A stretch of DNA of 64,000 nt from the NCBI GenBank assembly GCA_012838795.1, contig DUOO01000063.1, positions 35,348 to 99,347 of the forward strand. Direction: 5' to 3'. The stretch's first letter is position 1. The number at the start of each line of letters is the position of its first letter. Source of the stretch: Clostridiaceae bacterium. GTDB lineage: Bacteria; Bacillota; Clostridia; Saccharofermentanales; DTU023. The notes beneath the pieces were generated by a model, which saw nothing but the letters and a program-made list of their open reading frames with translations, searched no databases and was not told where the DNA came from. Position numbers and translations under genes: made by a program. Positions 35,779-45,694 of this stretch are shown in pieces.

Positions 35779-36096
35779 TTTTACTTCTCCTTTAAAAAAT
35801 TATTTTAAAACATAGCGCTAGTTTTCAATATTAATATATTAAAATAATAATTATCTCAATATAGATAAATTATTTGTAAATCTTAATAAAATTGATAAAA
35901 ATTGATAAAATCAAGAAAATTTAATAGTAATAATTGCTAAATCATATAGTAAAATTATAGAATATTTCTATTAATTACAGAGACATTATAAAATAGATTG
36001 TTGCAAATAGAAACTGTCAACATTAACAATATTTAGTCTTTATTTTATACATAATAACTATAAAGAGTTGAAATAACTTATATTGATATTAATAAA
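35779..36096. other. Very AT-rich gap between miaA and hfq
   Basis: This 318-base stretch is almost entirely A and T and has no credible gene. It contains a minus-strand TTGACA (36020-36015) and a TATAAT (35990-35985), but they are 24 bases apart and do not make a normal promoter together. TCTATT at 17 bases is a poor -10. hfq may still have its own promoter here, with a leader of about 200 bases. Confidence 0.4.
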
Positions 36097-37032
36097 TTAG
36101 AGATTCAGCAGTTTAAGAATTTGATTTAAAGAATTTGAGTTACCGAAATCATTAATACGATTTAGATCTTCACGCGCATTAAACCAAGTGAATTGTCTTT
36201 TGGCGTAATTACGTGTGACTTGACTGATTCGTTGTTTGATTGAACTTAGATCTGTTTTTCCATCAAGATAAGAAACAGTTTCTTTGTAACCGATAGCTTG
36301 AAAACTTTGTGCCTTACGAATAAAAGGATATTTAATCAAAATGTTTTTAACTTCTTCTACTAGACCCATTGTAAACATTTTTTCAACTCTCAGATTAATC
36401 TGTTTATAGAGTTGTTGCCTGTCCGGATATAAATAAAATGCACAAAACTTAAAATCCGGTCCTTTAGCGTGTGACTTTTCATAAATTTGAGATTGAGTAA
36501 GACCGGTAGTTTGATATATTTCGAAAAAACGGCGGATACGTCGTATATCATTGCTTGAAATTCTATCACCGGCTTGCGGATCTATTTCATTCAATCCGGA
36601 ATACCAAATTAATCTATTATCATCAGTAATTTTTTGATTAATTTCTTTACGAACTTCATGATTTATCGGAGTATCAATAAAAATTAATCCGTCCAGTAAA
36701 GCATTAATATATTGTCCGGTTCCTCCGCAAACAATGACCCGCTTTCCTTTTTCAAGGATTTGGTTAATCGCAGCGGTTGCCTCTTTACTATACTGAGCTA
36801 CACTGTAGGTTTGATCAGGATCAATAATGTCGATCATATGATGACGTATAACAGATTGAGTCTCAGATGATACTTTTGCCGTACCGATATCCAATTCACG
36901 ATATATTTGCATGGAATCAGCAGAGACGATTTCTGCCTCAAGTAATTTTGCTAATTCAACCGCTAAACTCGATTTACCTGAAGCGGTTGGTCCGCAAATA
37001 ACAATTATCTGATCTGTAAGATCTATATTCAT
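36097..37032 (-). CDS. miaA: tRNA dimethylallyltransferase
   Basis: MiaA adds the dimethylallyl group to A37 of tRNAs reading codons that begin with U. The P-loop is GPTASGKSSLA, followed by VSADSMQIYRELDIGTAKV, a substrate loop HHMIDI, and GGTGQYINALLDG. The C-terminal region has AIGYKETVSYLDG and RNYAKRQFTWF. Length 311 is normal. miaB, which further modifies the same base, is the first gene of this cluster, with mutS and mutL between them. Confidence 0.96.
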   Translation of the reverse strand: MNIDLTDQIIVICGPTASGKSSLAVELAKLLEAEIVSADSMQIYRELDIGTAKVSSETQSVIRHHMIDIIDPDQTYSVAQYSKEATAAINQILEKGKRVIVCGGTGQYINALLDGLIFIDTPINHEVRKEINQKITDDNRLIWYSGLNEIDPQAGDRISSNDIRRIRRFFEIYQTTGLTQSQIYEKSHAKGPDFKFCAFYLYPDRQQLYKQINLRVEKMFTMGLVEEVKNILIKYPFIRKAQSFQAIGYKETVSYLDGKTDLSSIKQRISQVTRNYAKRQFTWFNAREDLNRINDFGNSNSLNQILKLLNL

Positions 37033-37134
37033 ATTGATTTCCCTGTTAACCTATTAAATAATTAAACGGTATTAATAGTACAACAACTATCTAAATGATA
37101 ATTTTTCAAAAAAGATTATCCGGACAATTATTAT

Positions 37135-38973
37135 TTAAACAATTCTTTTGAAAAGCTTTTCCAAATCGGTTTGTCTTAACTCGATAATCAAGGGTCTGCC
37201 ATGAGGACAATGATAAGGATTAACTAATTCAGTTAAGTCGGAAATTAATTTTTTCATCTCATTATAACTAAGGTTATCATGAGCTTTAACTGCAGCTTTG
37301 CATGCTACGGTATAAAGCAACTCATCATGTTTATCTTCTTGAAAAAATGATTGATCCAGAATCGAATCAATTAAGGATTTAACTGCAGAAACCGGATTCG
37401 AAAACTTTTTACCGGTATCAGGAACTGTTCGAATGATAATCGTATTATTTCCGAATAGACCAATTTCAAATCCCAAACGATCAAATTCAGCTAAATTTTC
37501 CTCAACTAAAGCCATCTCATGTGTAGTTAATTCCAGAGTTTCATTTTGTAATAAAATTTGTTTATTTAATAGTTGATTCTTATTTTTCATGTACTGATCA
37601 TGCAATTGTTCATAGATGATTCTTTCATGTGCTGCATGTTGATCTATAATTATAAAACGATTCTCATGTTCTAATAATAAATACGTTTGAAAAACCTGGC
37701 CGATTAACCTCGAATCCTTTAGATAAGATAATTCGGTTTGGCGTGCTTCAGGATCAGCTTGATCAGTTTGTTGATGCATAATAAATGCCCGTGCTTGTTC
37801 GGCAGGATGAATACGTTCATCTGCATTATATTTTTGTTTGGTTGCTTGAGTAATTGTCTCCTTCAATGGATTGTTTGCATGAGGTTTCTTTTCATCAAAA
37901 CTATAGTCCAGGGGTGTTTCTTTAAATTTTACTGATACAGGTGTGATACTATCATAGAAGCTACTCGAAATTTCGCCCTTTATAACAGTAGAACCGGATT
38001 CTAAAGCTTCTCTGATACCGTGATATACGGCACGAAAAACAATTTGCTCATCCCAAAATCTTACTTCGGTTTTTTGCGGATGCACATTGATATCTACTAA
38101 ATTCAAAGGTATTTCCAAATTGATAACCAAGCTGGGAAACTTTCCTTTCATAAACCATGTCTTGCATGCTTCGGTAATTGCTGCGGAGACGATCCGGGAC
38201 GCAATACTTCTTCCATTAACCAACACGATTTGCCGACTGCGATTTCCTCTGGAGACTTGCGGTGTTGTAATATAACCCGATAATTTTACAGGTTCAAAGA
38301 AATAATCAACTTCAACCATTGCTTCAGTAGTCTCTTTACCGAATAGAACATAAATTGTGCTAAGCAAATTATTGTTACCGGGAGTATGCAGCAGATTATT
38401 TTGATTCGATGTCAGACGAAAAGAGACATCTGATCTTGCTAAAGCTAATCGTGTTAATAAATCAGCTATATAACCTTGTTCAGTTTGATCTCGTTTCAAA
38501 AATTTATATCTGGCAGGAACATTATAAAATAAATCCCGAATTTCAATTTGAGTTCCTTCAGGACATCCGACTATTTGAGATTTAATTAATTTTCCACCTT
38601 CAACGATTACTTCAAACCCCTGTTCTTGGCCGATTTGTCTTGTGTGCAGATTAACTTTTGCAACTGCCGCAATACTTGCTAAAGCTTCACCGCGAAACCC
38701 CATCGTCGTCAAATGTTCTAAATCGGAAATTTTATTTAATTTTGACGTAGCATGTCTTTCAAAAGCTAATACAGCATCTTCCGGTGTCATACCACAGCCA
38801 TTATCGCTGATTAGAATTCGTTTAATGCCGCCTTGTTCAATATCACAATTAATAATAGATGCACCGGCATCTAATGAATTTTCAATCAATTCTTTGACTA
38901 CTGAGGCCGGTCTTTCAATTACTTCTCCGGCTGCTATTCCGTTTGCAGTTATAGTATCTAAAATTTGAATCAT
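37135..38973 (-). CDS. mutL: DNA mismatch repair endonuclease MutL
   Basis: MutL couples mismatch recognition by MutS to strand cutting. The N-terminal GHKL ATPase has IAAGEVIERPASVVKELIENSLDAGA, ISDNGCGM and GFRGEALASI. The C-terminal domain carries the endonuclease motif DQHAAHERIIYEQL together with ACKAAVKAH and CPHGRPLI, so it belongs to the nicking type found in bacteria without MutH. Length 612 is typical. It lies 23 bases after mutS. Confidence 0.97.
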   Translation of the reverse strand: MIQILDTITANGIAAGEVIERPASVVKELIENSLDAGASIINCDIEQGGIKRILISDNGCGMTPEDAVLAFERHATSKLNKISDLEHLTTMGFRGEALASIAAVAKVNLHTRQIGQEQGFEVIVEGGKLIKSQIVGCPEGTQIEIRDLFYNVPARYKFLKRDQTEQGYIADLLTRLALARSDVSFRLTSNQNNLLHTPGNNNLLSTIYVLFGKETTEAMVEVDYFFEPVKLSGYITTPQVSRGNRSRQIVLVNGRSIASRIVSAAITEACKTWFMKGKFPSLVINLEIPLNLVDINVHPQKTEVRFWDEQIVFRAVYHGIREALESGSTVIKGEISSSFYDSITPVSVKFKETPLDYSFDEKKPHANNPLKETITQATKQKYNADERIHPAEQARAFIMHQQTDQADPEARQTELSYLKDSRLIGQVFQTYLLLEHENRFIIIDQHAAHERIIYEQLHDQYMKNKNQLLNKQILLQNETLELTTHEMALVEENLAEFDRLGFEIGLFGNNTIIIRTVPDTGKKFSNPVSAVKSLIDSILDQSFFQEDKHDELLYTVACKAAVKAHDNLSYNEMKKLISDLTELVNPYHCPHGRPLIIELRQTDLEKLFKRIV

Positions 38974-38996
38974 AATTAGCTTTCCTTTTTATTGAA

Positions 38997-41618
38997 TTAT
39001 ATTTTACCCTTTGCTTCAGCAATTAACTCTTCAAGAATTTTTCTGGCGTCCACCGGACTAACATAATCCATATCAATATTTTTAAGTTTATCAATTACTT
39101 TATTGGTTTGATTAAAACTTTGGGCAGCAGAAAACAAGTCTAATTGACCGTCAAACGGTCTGGCAGATTTTTTTACGGTTAATCTGCGACCTTGATTATC
39201 GCGCTCAAGTTGAAAGAGGATTTCTCTGGCTCTATCTACGACAGAATCAGGCACTCCTGCTAATTCGGCAACTTCAATACCATAACTTTGTCCTGCACAA
39301 CCATCTTCAATTTGATGTAAAAAAACAATTTTACCATCTTGTTCAGTTGCTGAAATATGACAATTAAAAACTCCTAGAGTCGATTCCGCTAAATCTGTTA
39401 ATTCATGATAATGTGTGGCAAATAAAGTTCTGGCATTGATATATTCGGGGTCGACAATATGCTCAATGACCGACCAAGCAATCGACAAGCCGTCATAGGT
39501 ACTGGTTCCCCGGCCGATTTCATCTAATATTAACAGACTTCTCGATGTCGCATTACGCATAATTTGTGAAACTTCGTTCATTTCAACCATAAAAGTAGAT
39601 TGACCGCCGGCCAGATCATCCGCAGCTCCGACTCTGGTAAAAATCCGATCGGTAATACCTATTTCAGCAGAATCAGCAGGGACATAACTTCCGATTTGGG
39701 CAAGCAAAACAATCAAAGCTACTTGACGCATAAATGTAGATTTTCCTGACATATTAGGACCGGTTAAAATCATTACTTTTTTCTCGCCATGATCGAGATA
39801 AGCATCATTAGGTACAAATTGTCCGTAATCTAATGTTTGTTCAACTACCGGGTGTCTGCCATTGGAGATTTCTATTGTCAAATCTTCGGTTAACAGCGGT
39901 CTGCAATAATTATTCTGCTCCGCCACTTCAGCCAGTCCTGACAACACATCAATTTGGGATAAGACATCAGCATTAGCTTTCAACTGCGATAAATAAGTAA
40001 TAGTTTCATTTCTGATTTCTAAAAATAATTCATATTCTAAAGAAATTAATTTTTGCTCAGCGCCGAGAATTTTATCTTCCATGATTTTTAATTCTTCAGT
40101 TATGTAACGTTCAGAATTGGTTAAGGTTTGTCGTCTGATATATTCTTGCGGCACCGCATCTAAATTAGTTTTTCTTACATCGATATAATAGCCGAAAACA
40201 CGATTATAGCCTATTTTAAGTGATTTAATTCCGGTTCTTTCTCTTTCTTGAGTTTCAAGATTTAATATCCACTGTTTACCGTTTTGTGTAGCGTCTCGAT
40301 AATTATCAACTTCAGAATTAAAACCTGTACGGATTAAATTCCCTTCTTTAATTGATATTGGCGGTTCATCGACAATTGCAGTATTTAACAAATCCATTAA
40401 ATCGGGTAAATCCTGTAATTGTTTGTTCAATGAATTAATATATGGATCATCGAAATCATTTAAGATGTCTTTGATCGGTCCGATTTTTTCCAAAACCGAG
40501 ATTAAAGATACCAGATCTCTTGCATTGATTTGCCCTAAAGCAATACGTCCGCACAGTCTTTCCAAATCATAGATACCGGTAAATTGTTCAATTAGATTTT
40601 GACGCAAGATAAAATTATCAAGTAACGTAGAGATAGCATCTTGTCTGCGCACAATTGTATTAATATCCAAGAGAGGCTGTTCGAGCCAATAACGTAATAA
40701 CCTGGCTCCCATGCTGGTTTTAGTACGATCAATAGCCCAAAGCAGACTCCCTTTGCGTTTTCTGTCGCGCAAAGTTTCAGTAAGTTCAAGATTACGCCTG
40801 GCATTTTGATCGAGAATCATAAAAGCATCTTGTTGGTAAGGTTTGATTTTATCAATATCATCAGGCAGAGTGAACTGAGTAGATTGAACATAGGTTAACA
40901 AGGCGGCAGTGGAAGCAGCCCATAAAGAGTAATCATTAGTTTCGATCATCGGGAATTTTGCAATATTATCATGATTAAAGTCAGTGTCAGGTTGTACTGA
41001 CAAGGTAATAGTTTCTCTTTGCATGAGGTCATGACAAGTTTTAGAATCTGCAAATTCTTGATTGCAAATTATTTCGGATGGTTGAAAACGTGCTAATTCA
41101 TCTAACAACTTAAGTGTTGTAGCTCCATAAGTAATTTCTGTAGTTTCAAATAAGCCGGAACTGATATCGCAAACAGCAAGTCCATAATATGAGCCTTTTT
41201 GAAAAATAGAAGCCAAAAATAAATATTTTTGTTCATCAATTGCACTCTGATCGGTTAAAGTACCCGGAGTTATTACCTTGACAACCTCTCTTTTAACCAA
41301 GCCCTGAGCTTCCTGCGGATCTTCTACTTGTTCAACAATAGCGACTTTGTAGCCTCGATTGACCAGACGAAGGATATAATTATCCGCAGCATGATGAGGT
41401 ACACCTGCCATCGGTGCCCTTTCAGCAAGACCGCATTCTCTGCCGGTTAAAGCTAATTCTAATTCTTTAGAAGCTAATACCGCATCATCAAAAAACAATT
41501 CATAGAAATCTCCCAACCGAAAGAAAATTAAACAGTCAGGTCTCTTCTTCTTTTCTGCAACATATTGCTGCATCATCGGAGTTAATTCTTCACAACTTAC
41601 TTGTTCAAAACTCAACAT
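38997..41618 (-). CDS. mutS: DNA mismatch recognition protein MutS
   Basis: MutS binds mismatched base pairs and small loops. The N-terminal mismatch-binding motif F-x-E is seen in FRLGDFYELFF. The C-terminal ATPase has Walker A TGPNMSGKSTFMRQ, Walker B LLILDEIGRGTSTYDG and the family end helix-turn-helix (AELAGVPDSVVDRA). Length 873 is normal for MutS1. The start overlaps the miaB stop by seven bases. With polC proofreading in doubt (see findings), the presence of a full MutS/MutL pair is relevant to mutation control. Confidence 0.97.
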   Translation of the reverse strand: MLSFEQVSCEELTPMMQQYVAEKKKRPDCLIFFRLGDFYELFFDDAVLASKELELALTGRECGLAERAPMAGVPHHAADNYILRLVNRGYKVAIVEQVEDPQEAQGLVKREVVKVITPGTLTDQSAIDEQKYLFLASIFQKGSYYGLAVCDISSGLFETTEITYGATTLKLLDELARFQPSEIICNQEFADSKTCHDLMQRETITLSVQPDTDFNHDNIAKFPMIETNDYSLWAASTAALLTYVQSTQFTLPDDIDKIKPYQQDAFMILDQNARRNLELTETLRDRKRKGSLLWAIDRTKTSMGARLLRYWLEQPLLDINTIVRRQDAISTLLDNFILRQNLIEQFTGIYDLERLCGRIALGQINARDLVSLISVLEKIGPIKDILNDFDDPYINSLNKQLQDLPDLMDLLNTAIVDEPPISIKEGNLIRTGFNSEVDNYRDATQNGKQWILNLETQERERTGIKSLKIGYNRVFGYYIDVRKTNLDAVPQEYIRRQTLTNSERYITEELKIMEDKILGAEQKLISLEYELFLEIRNETITYLSQLKANADVLSQIDVLSGLAEVAEQNNYCRPLLTEDLTIEISNGRHPVVEQTLDYGQFVPNDAYLDHGEKKVMILTGPNMSGKSTFMRQVALIVLLAQIGSYVPADSAEIGITDRIFTRVGAADDLAGGQSTFMVEMNEVSQIMRNATSRSLLILDEIGRGTSTYDGLSIAWSVIEHIVDPEYINARTLFATHYHELTDLAESTLGVFNCHISATEQDGKIVFLHQIEDGCAGQSYGIEVAELAGVPDSVVDRAREILFQLERDNQGRRLTVKKSARPFDGQLDLFSAAQSFNQTNKVIDKLKNIDMDYVSPVDARKILEELIAEAKGKI

Positions 41619-43150
41619 ATTAATTGTTTCATGATCCCTTCTATGGAAAAAGATTTAGCGTTAATTAATTCTACCAGACAATATTTACCTTCAAAAAAAT
41701 CTCCGTTAAATGTATTTTGCATGGTAAATGCATCTTTGGGCAGTGATTCCTTAATTTCTTCGGAAATAGACAGATTAATCAATTTAAAATCTGCTGTTCT
41801 CCCCGTTAAAATATTTGGATCACCATGACTTACACCCTCTAATAATACTTCCGTCGTTTTACCGATTACCTTCAGATTAGCTTCCAGACTATGAGCATTC
41901 TGTAATTCTGTCAAACGTTCAAAACGTTCAGTGATTACTTGCGGATCAATATCATATTTATATTCGGCAGCCGGTGTTCCCTCCCGTGGTGAATAAATAA
42001 AGGTAAAAGCACTGTCAAATTTTACCTGACGCATCAAATCCAATGTGTCAGCAAAATCTTGTTCGGTTTCCCCGGGAAAACCAACGATAATATCTGTTGT
42101 CAGACTAATTTCCGGTCTTGCTTTACGTAATTGTTCTACGATTTCTAAATATCTTGCGCGATTGTGTCTGCGGCGCATAAGTTTTAAGATTCGGTCACTG
42201 CCGGATTGTAAAGGTAAATGCATATGAGGCTCGATATTTTGATATTTCCCGATAATATCAATTAATTGCTGATCAATATCACGCGGATTGGGACTCATAT
42301 AACGAATTCTTTTCAAACCGTCAATTTGAGCTGTTGCTTCCAGTAATTCAGCGAAATTTTTCGGACCTTCTATTATTCCTCTAAAATCTTTTCCCCAAGC
42401 ATTTACATTTTGGCCAAGCAACATTATTTCAGTATAACCGTCTTTCACCAAATCTGCTATTTCTTGATAAATTGATTTGAAGCTGCGACTTAATTCCCTC
42501 CCTCTGGTGTAGGGTACAATGCAGAAAGTACAGAAATTATTGCAGCCATACATGATTGAAACCAATGCTCTGAATTTACGTGACCGAGTGATCGGCAGAT
42601 GTTCTTGTTCTACCATCAAGTTTTTATCGGATACAGCAATTACCCGTTTTCTATTTGTCAAACTATCAAAGAGCAATTGAGGCAACCGAAAAATATCATG
42701 CGGGCCGAAAATCAAATTTACAAATGAGAAGCTTTTTTTTATCTTAGCTATATGTTGACCTTGAGTCATCATACAACCGCAAATTATAGTAAAACGTTGC
42801 GGATTTTGTTGCTGCAGAGTTTTAAGTATCCCCAAATGACCAAATAATCTTGTATCAGCATTTTCCCGAATACTGCAGGTATTGATTATTGAAATGTCAG
42901 CTGTTTCATAATTATCAACCAAAACAAAACCTGAGGCATCCATGATACCTGCAATTATTTCGCTGTCATTTTCGTTTTGTTGACAACCGAATGTTTGAAT
43001 ATAGTATGCGGGTTGTTGACCTTTTTCTTGCGTCAACTGTTTAATATAAGCCTGAAGCTTGGTTAAGTACGATTTTTGCGATTCATGTAATGCATCGTTT
43101 TGAGATTTGGCATCTAAATTTTTATGTTGATTATTTATGATTTCGTCCAT
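41612..43150 (-). CDS. miaB: tRNA-2-methylthio-N6-dimethylallyladenosine synthase
   Basis: MiaB is a radical-SAM methylthiotransferase acting on the i6A37 made by MiaA. The N-terminal UPF0004 domain has TFGCQQNENDSE, TCSIRENA and GCMMTQG, giving three cluster cysteines. The radical-SAM motif is G-C-N-N-F-C-T-F-C-I-V-P. GFPGETEQDF and the C-terminal TRAM domain follow. Length 512 includes an N-terminal extension of about 50 residues. It heads the mutS-mutL-miaA group. Confidence 0.96.
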   Translation of the reverse strand: MDEIINNQHKNLDAKSQNDALHESQKSYLTKLQAYIKQLTQEKGQQPAYYIQTFGCQQNENDSEIIAGIMDASGFVLVDNYETADISIINTCSIRENADTRLFGHLGILKTLQQQNPQRFTIICGCMMTQGQHIAKIKKSFSFVNLIFGPHDIFRLPQLLFDSLTNRKRVIAVSDKNLMVEQEHLPITRSRKFRALVSIMYGCNNFCTFCIVPYTRGRELSRSFKSIYQEIADLVKDGYTEIMLLGQNVNAWGKDFRGIIEGPKNFAELLEATAQIDGLKRIRYMSPNPRDIDQQLIDIIGKYQNIEPHMHLPLQSGSDRILKLMRRRHNRARYLEIVEQLRKARPEISLTTDIIVGFPGETEQDFADTLDLMRQVKFDSAFTFIYSPREGTPAAEYKYDIDPQVITERFERLTELQNAHSLEANLKVIGKTTEVLLEGVSHGDPNILTGRTADFKLINLSISEEIKESLPKDAFTMQNTFNGDFFEGKYCLVELINAKSFSIEGIMKQLIC

Positions 43151-43222
43151 ATGTTAAAAGAATCCTTGTTAATAATTTTATCATAATCTGAATATTAAAT
43201 TATATAACAGAAATCTTGAAAA

Positions 43223-45694
43223 TCATAATTTAGGTTCAGGTGAGCATAAAAATCGTTTTATAAACCATTTTAATTTCGGGATTGTTTGTGCGGTGAATAA
43301 TTCTGATTGATTATAAATGTTCAACAAGTTATCATAATTAACAGAACTCGGTTCGCGTTCAGCATATAATACCTGTTCAATGGCCTGATATGCTGAATAG
43401 GTATCCTGATTATTCCAATCAAAAGTTTTCAGCATAGTCGCAAATATTGTTAGAATTGTATTGTGAGATTCATAGCTTCCGCCATTTAGTTTATAAAGGT
43501 ATTTTAAATCTTCCCATATATAAAGCACACTCTTTTTTAAATCACCGTCAAATCTGTTTGACAACCAATTCGGGTTGTGACGTCTTTTATATACTCTTTT
43601 TCGCCATATTAGATAAAGCAATAAGCCGGCTATTAATAATAAAATCAGAATTATCATCAGCAGAGTTTTGCCAATAAGATTTCTATGTTGTTCTTCGGGA
43701 CTTAAGTCAGGTTTATTCGGTTCAGTTTGAATGTTTGGCGTTTCGGTTACTAAAGGTTGTGTAGGTTCTGTTTGAGTAGGTTCGGTTTCAGAAGGTTCCG
43801 GCAATAAAGCAGTGAGTTCTTGTTCTTTTTCTTGATCCGTCTGAATATTTTCCAAGGCTGCAGTCGGTGTCGCATCAAAAGGCACCCAACCCAACCCTTC
43901 AATTTTAATTTCAGTCCAGGCATGAGCCTGATCGGTGGATATTACTCTTTCATATTGATCTTTCGGTAAATTATGGTCTTTAATGCCTTTAATTAAAAAG
44001 CCTTCAACATAACGTGATTCAAAACCTGCCTCTCTGGTTAAAACTGCCAATGCTGTTGCGAAATAAGTGCAATACCCTTTTTTAGTCGAAATAAAATGCT
44101 CGAAAAAATCTTGATTAGCAGGTACTTCTTCTACTTTAAGATTATAGCTGAAATTATTTTTCAGATAATTGATAATTGAAATTAATTGATTGGCTTTTAC
44201 ATTTTGGTCAGTTATATCTTGATAAATAATATTTGCCAAATTAGGCTCTATTGCTTCCAGAAAACTGCGATAACTTTTATAATTAGCGATTGTTTGATTT
44301 GAGAAAATCAAATTGCCAACATTTGCATCGTTTTCGATCAAATTAAGATAATTTGCGGTCGACCCGAGACGTGAAACATAGCCGTTGACGAGATAACCCG
44401 GATTCGGGATTTGTAAGGAAGCATAGATTTGTCCGTCAGGATTGAAATAATACATTATCTCAGAGATGTCTCCGGCAGAACTTAAATTGTCGTCAATATT
44501 ATCGGTATTTTCATTTGCCAAATTAATTATTTCTAACGGTTTTCCGCCATGGAAAATGGCTTGTATCGGCTGATAAATCGGAGAAATAGTGAGTGGTGTA
44601 TCCGTAAAATAGTTTTCGATTACTCCCAGTGGCAGATTAGAATGATCAGGATAACCAAAAGCTTCGGCCTGTTGATCAATCGGATCTTCGTTATAGAATA
44701 AATAATTAGTGCTCATCGAAGATGCACGCCAAATATTTTGTTCAAATTGATTGAATACTGTGCCGCGTAAATAAAAAGGAGAACCCGGACCTTTAACGTT
44801 CATAAAAGGAATATTTTTCAATTCTACCGGGCCGCCCAGACGGACATCTTGGGGATAATACCCCGCATCACGGATACTGAATTCAAAGTAATGAACTGTA
44901 TCAGGCATTTTTTTGCTTGATTTGATTAATTGATTAAGTTGGTCACTTAATTTTTCGTTCCGAAAAGTATCTTGCGGCAGAACTGACTGGAGGGAGAATA
45001 TTAACGCCAAAATAATAGTAATTAATGCTAAGGGTGGAATTTGCCAGACCTTACGCCAGGAAAAACCGAAAATGCTTTGTCTTGCAAAAGTTATGATGAT
45101 GCATAATAAACCGATGAAAAAAGCCGGAAGAGATATGTCTTGTTGATTGATATGAACAATGACTATGATCGGTACAATCCAAACAATTAATAAATTAATA
45201 GGTGCAGGTTTGACATAGATAAATAACATACCGACAATTATTGACAAAAGAGCTACATAAACCGGAAAATATTCCGGCATTACTTCAATTGTCGGATCTA
45301 ATGCTAAGCCCCATTTGATTGAATCAATAATGCCGAGAGCATGTGTTCTGATAAAATCGAAAAAGGGCTGACCGATTGATTTACTGAAAAAGACACCCAG
45401 AACTGAGGTTAAGGCAAGAATCCCCAATGTACTTAACCCTGCGATTTTCGGATATTTTACTAATAAAAGAAAAAATAATATAACTATAAGTTTAGGAAAC
45501 CAGGCATAGTGGTATGGATAATCAAGCCAGACCGAATTTATTAATAATTTAAACCAAATTAATGAAAAAAGATAAGCAATGCCGGTATAAAAAATAGTAT
45601 CTATAATAATTTTGAATTTATTAATATTTAGTTTTTCATTTTCAAAATCAGCAATATTAGGGGCAATATCAATTGAGGCAAATTTATTCCGCAT
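43223..45694 (-). CDS. Membrane transglutaminase-like protein (TgpA family, DUF4129 end)
   Basis: A polytopic membrane protein with an external transglutaminase-like cysteine-protease domain. About seven N-terminal membrane helices (residues 30-225) are followed by an extracytoplasmic region. The catalytic triad can be read as Cys in GYCTYFATALA, His in DQAHAWTEI and Asp in PFDATPT. A Thr/Glu/Pro-rich linker and one more helix (TLLMIILILLLIAGLLLYLIW) lead to a short cytosolic DUF4129-type C-terminus. Its start overlaps the DUF58 gene by 11 bases. MoxR-DUF58-transglutaminase clusters are widespread; their exact role is unresolved. Confidence 0.9.
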   Translation of the reverse strand: MRNKFASIDIAPNIADFENEKLNINKFKIIIDTIFYTGIAYLFSLIWFKLLINSVWLDYPYHYAWFPKLIVILFFLLLVKYPKIAGLSTLGILALTSVLGVFFSKSIGQPFFDFIRTHALGIIDSIKWGLALDPTIEVMPEYFPVYVALLSIIVGMLFIYVKPAPINLLIVWIVPIIVIVHINQQDISLPAFFIGLLCIIITFARQSIFGFSWRKVWQIPPLALITIILALIFSLQSVLPQDTFRNEKLSDQLNQLIKSSKKMPDTVHYFEFSIRDAGYYPQDVRLGGPVELKNIPFMNVKGPGSPFYLRGTVFNQFEQNIWRASSMSTNYLFYNEDPIDQQAEAFGYPDHSNLPLGVIENYFTDTPLTISPIYQPIQAIFHGGKPLEIINLANENTDNIDDNLSSAGDISEIMYYFNPDGQIYASLQIPNPGYLVNGYVSRLGSTANYLNLIENDANVGNLIFSNQTIANYKSYRSFLEAIEPNLANIIYQDITDQNVKANQLISIINYLKNNFSYNLKVEEVPANQDFFEHFISTKKGYCTYFATALAVLTREAGFESRYVEGFLIKGIKDHNLPKDQYERVISTDQAHAWTEIKIEGLGWVPFDATPTAALENIQTDQEKEQELTALLPEPSETEPTQTEPTQPLVTETPNIQTEPNKPDLSPEEQHRNLIGKTLLMIILILLLIAGLLLYLIWRKRVYKRRHNPNWLSNRFDGDLKKSVLYIWEDLKYLYKLNGGSYESHNTILTIFATMLKTFDWNNQDTYSAYQAIEQVLYAEREPSSVNYDNLLNIYNQSELFTAQTIPKLKWFIKRFLCSPEPKL

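Noticed and set aside
35985-36020. TTGACA and TATAAT on the minus strand before hfq
   Set aside because: Spacing of 24 bases is too long for a sigma-A promoter, so it is only mentioned in the gap description.
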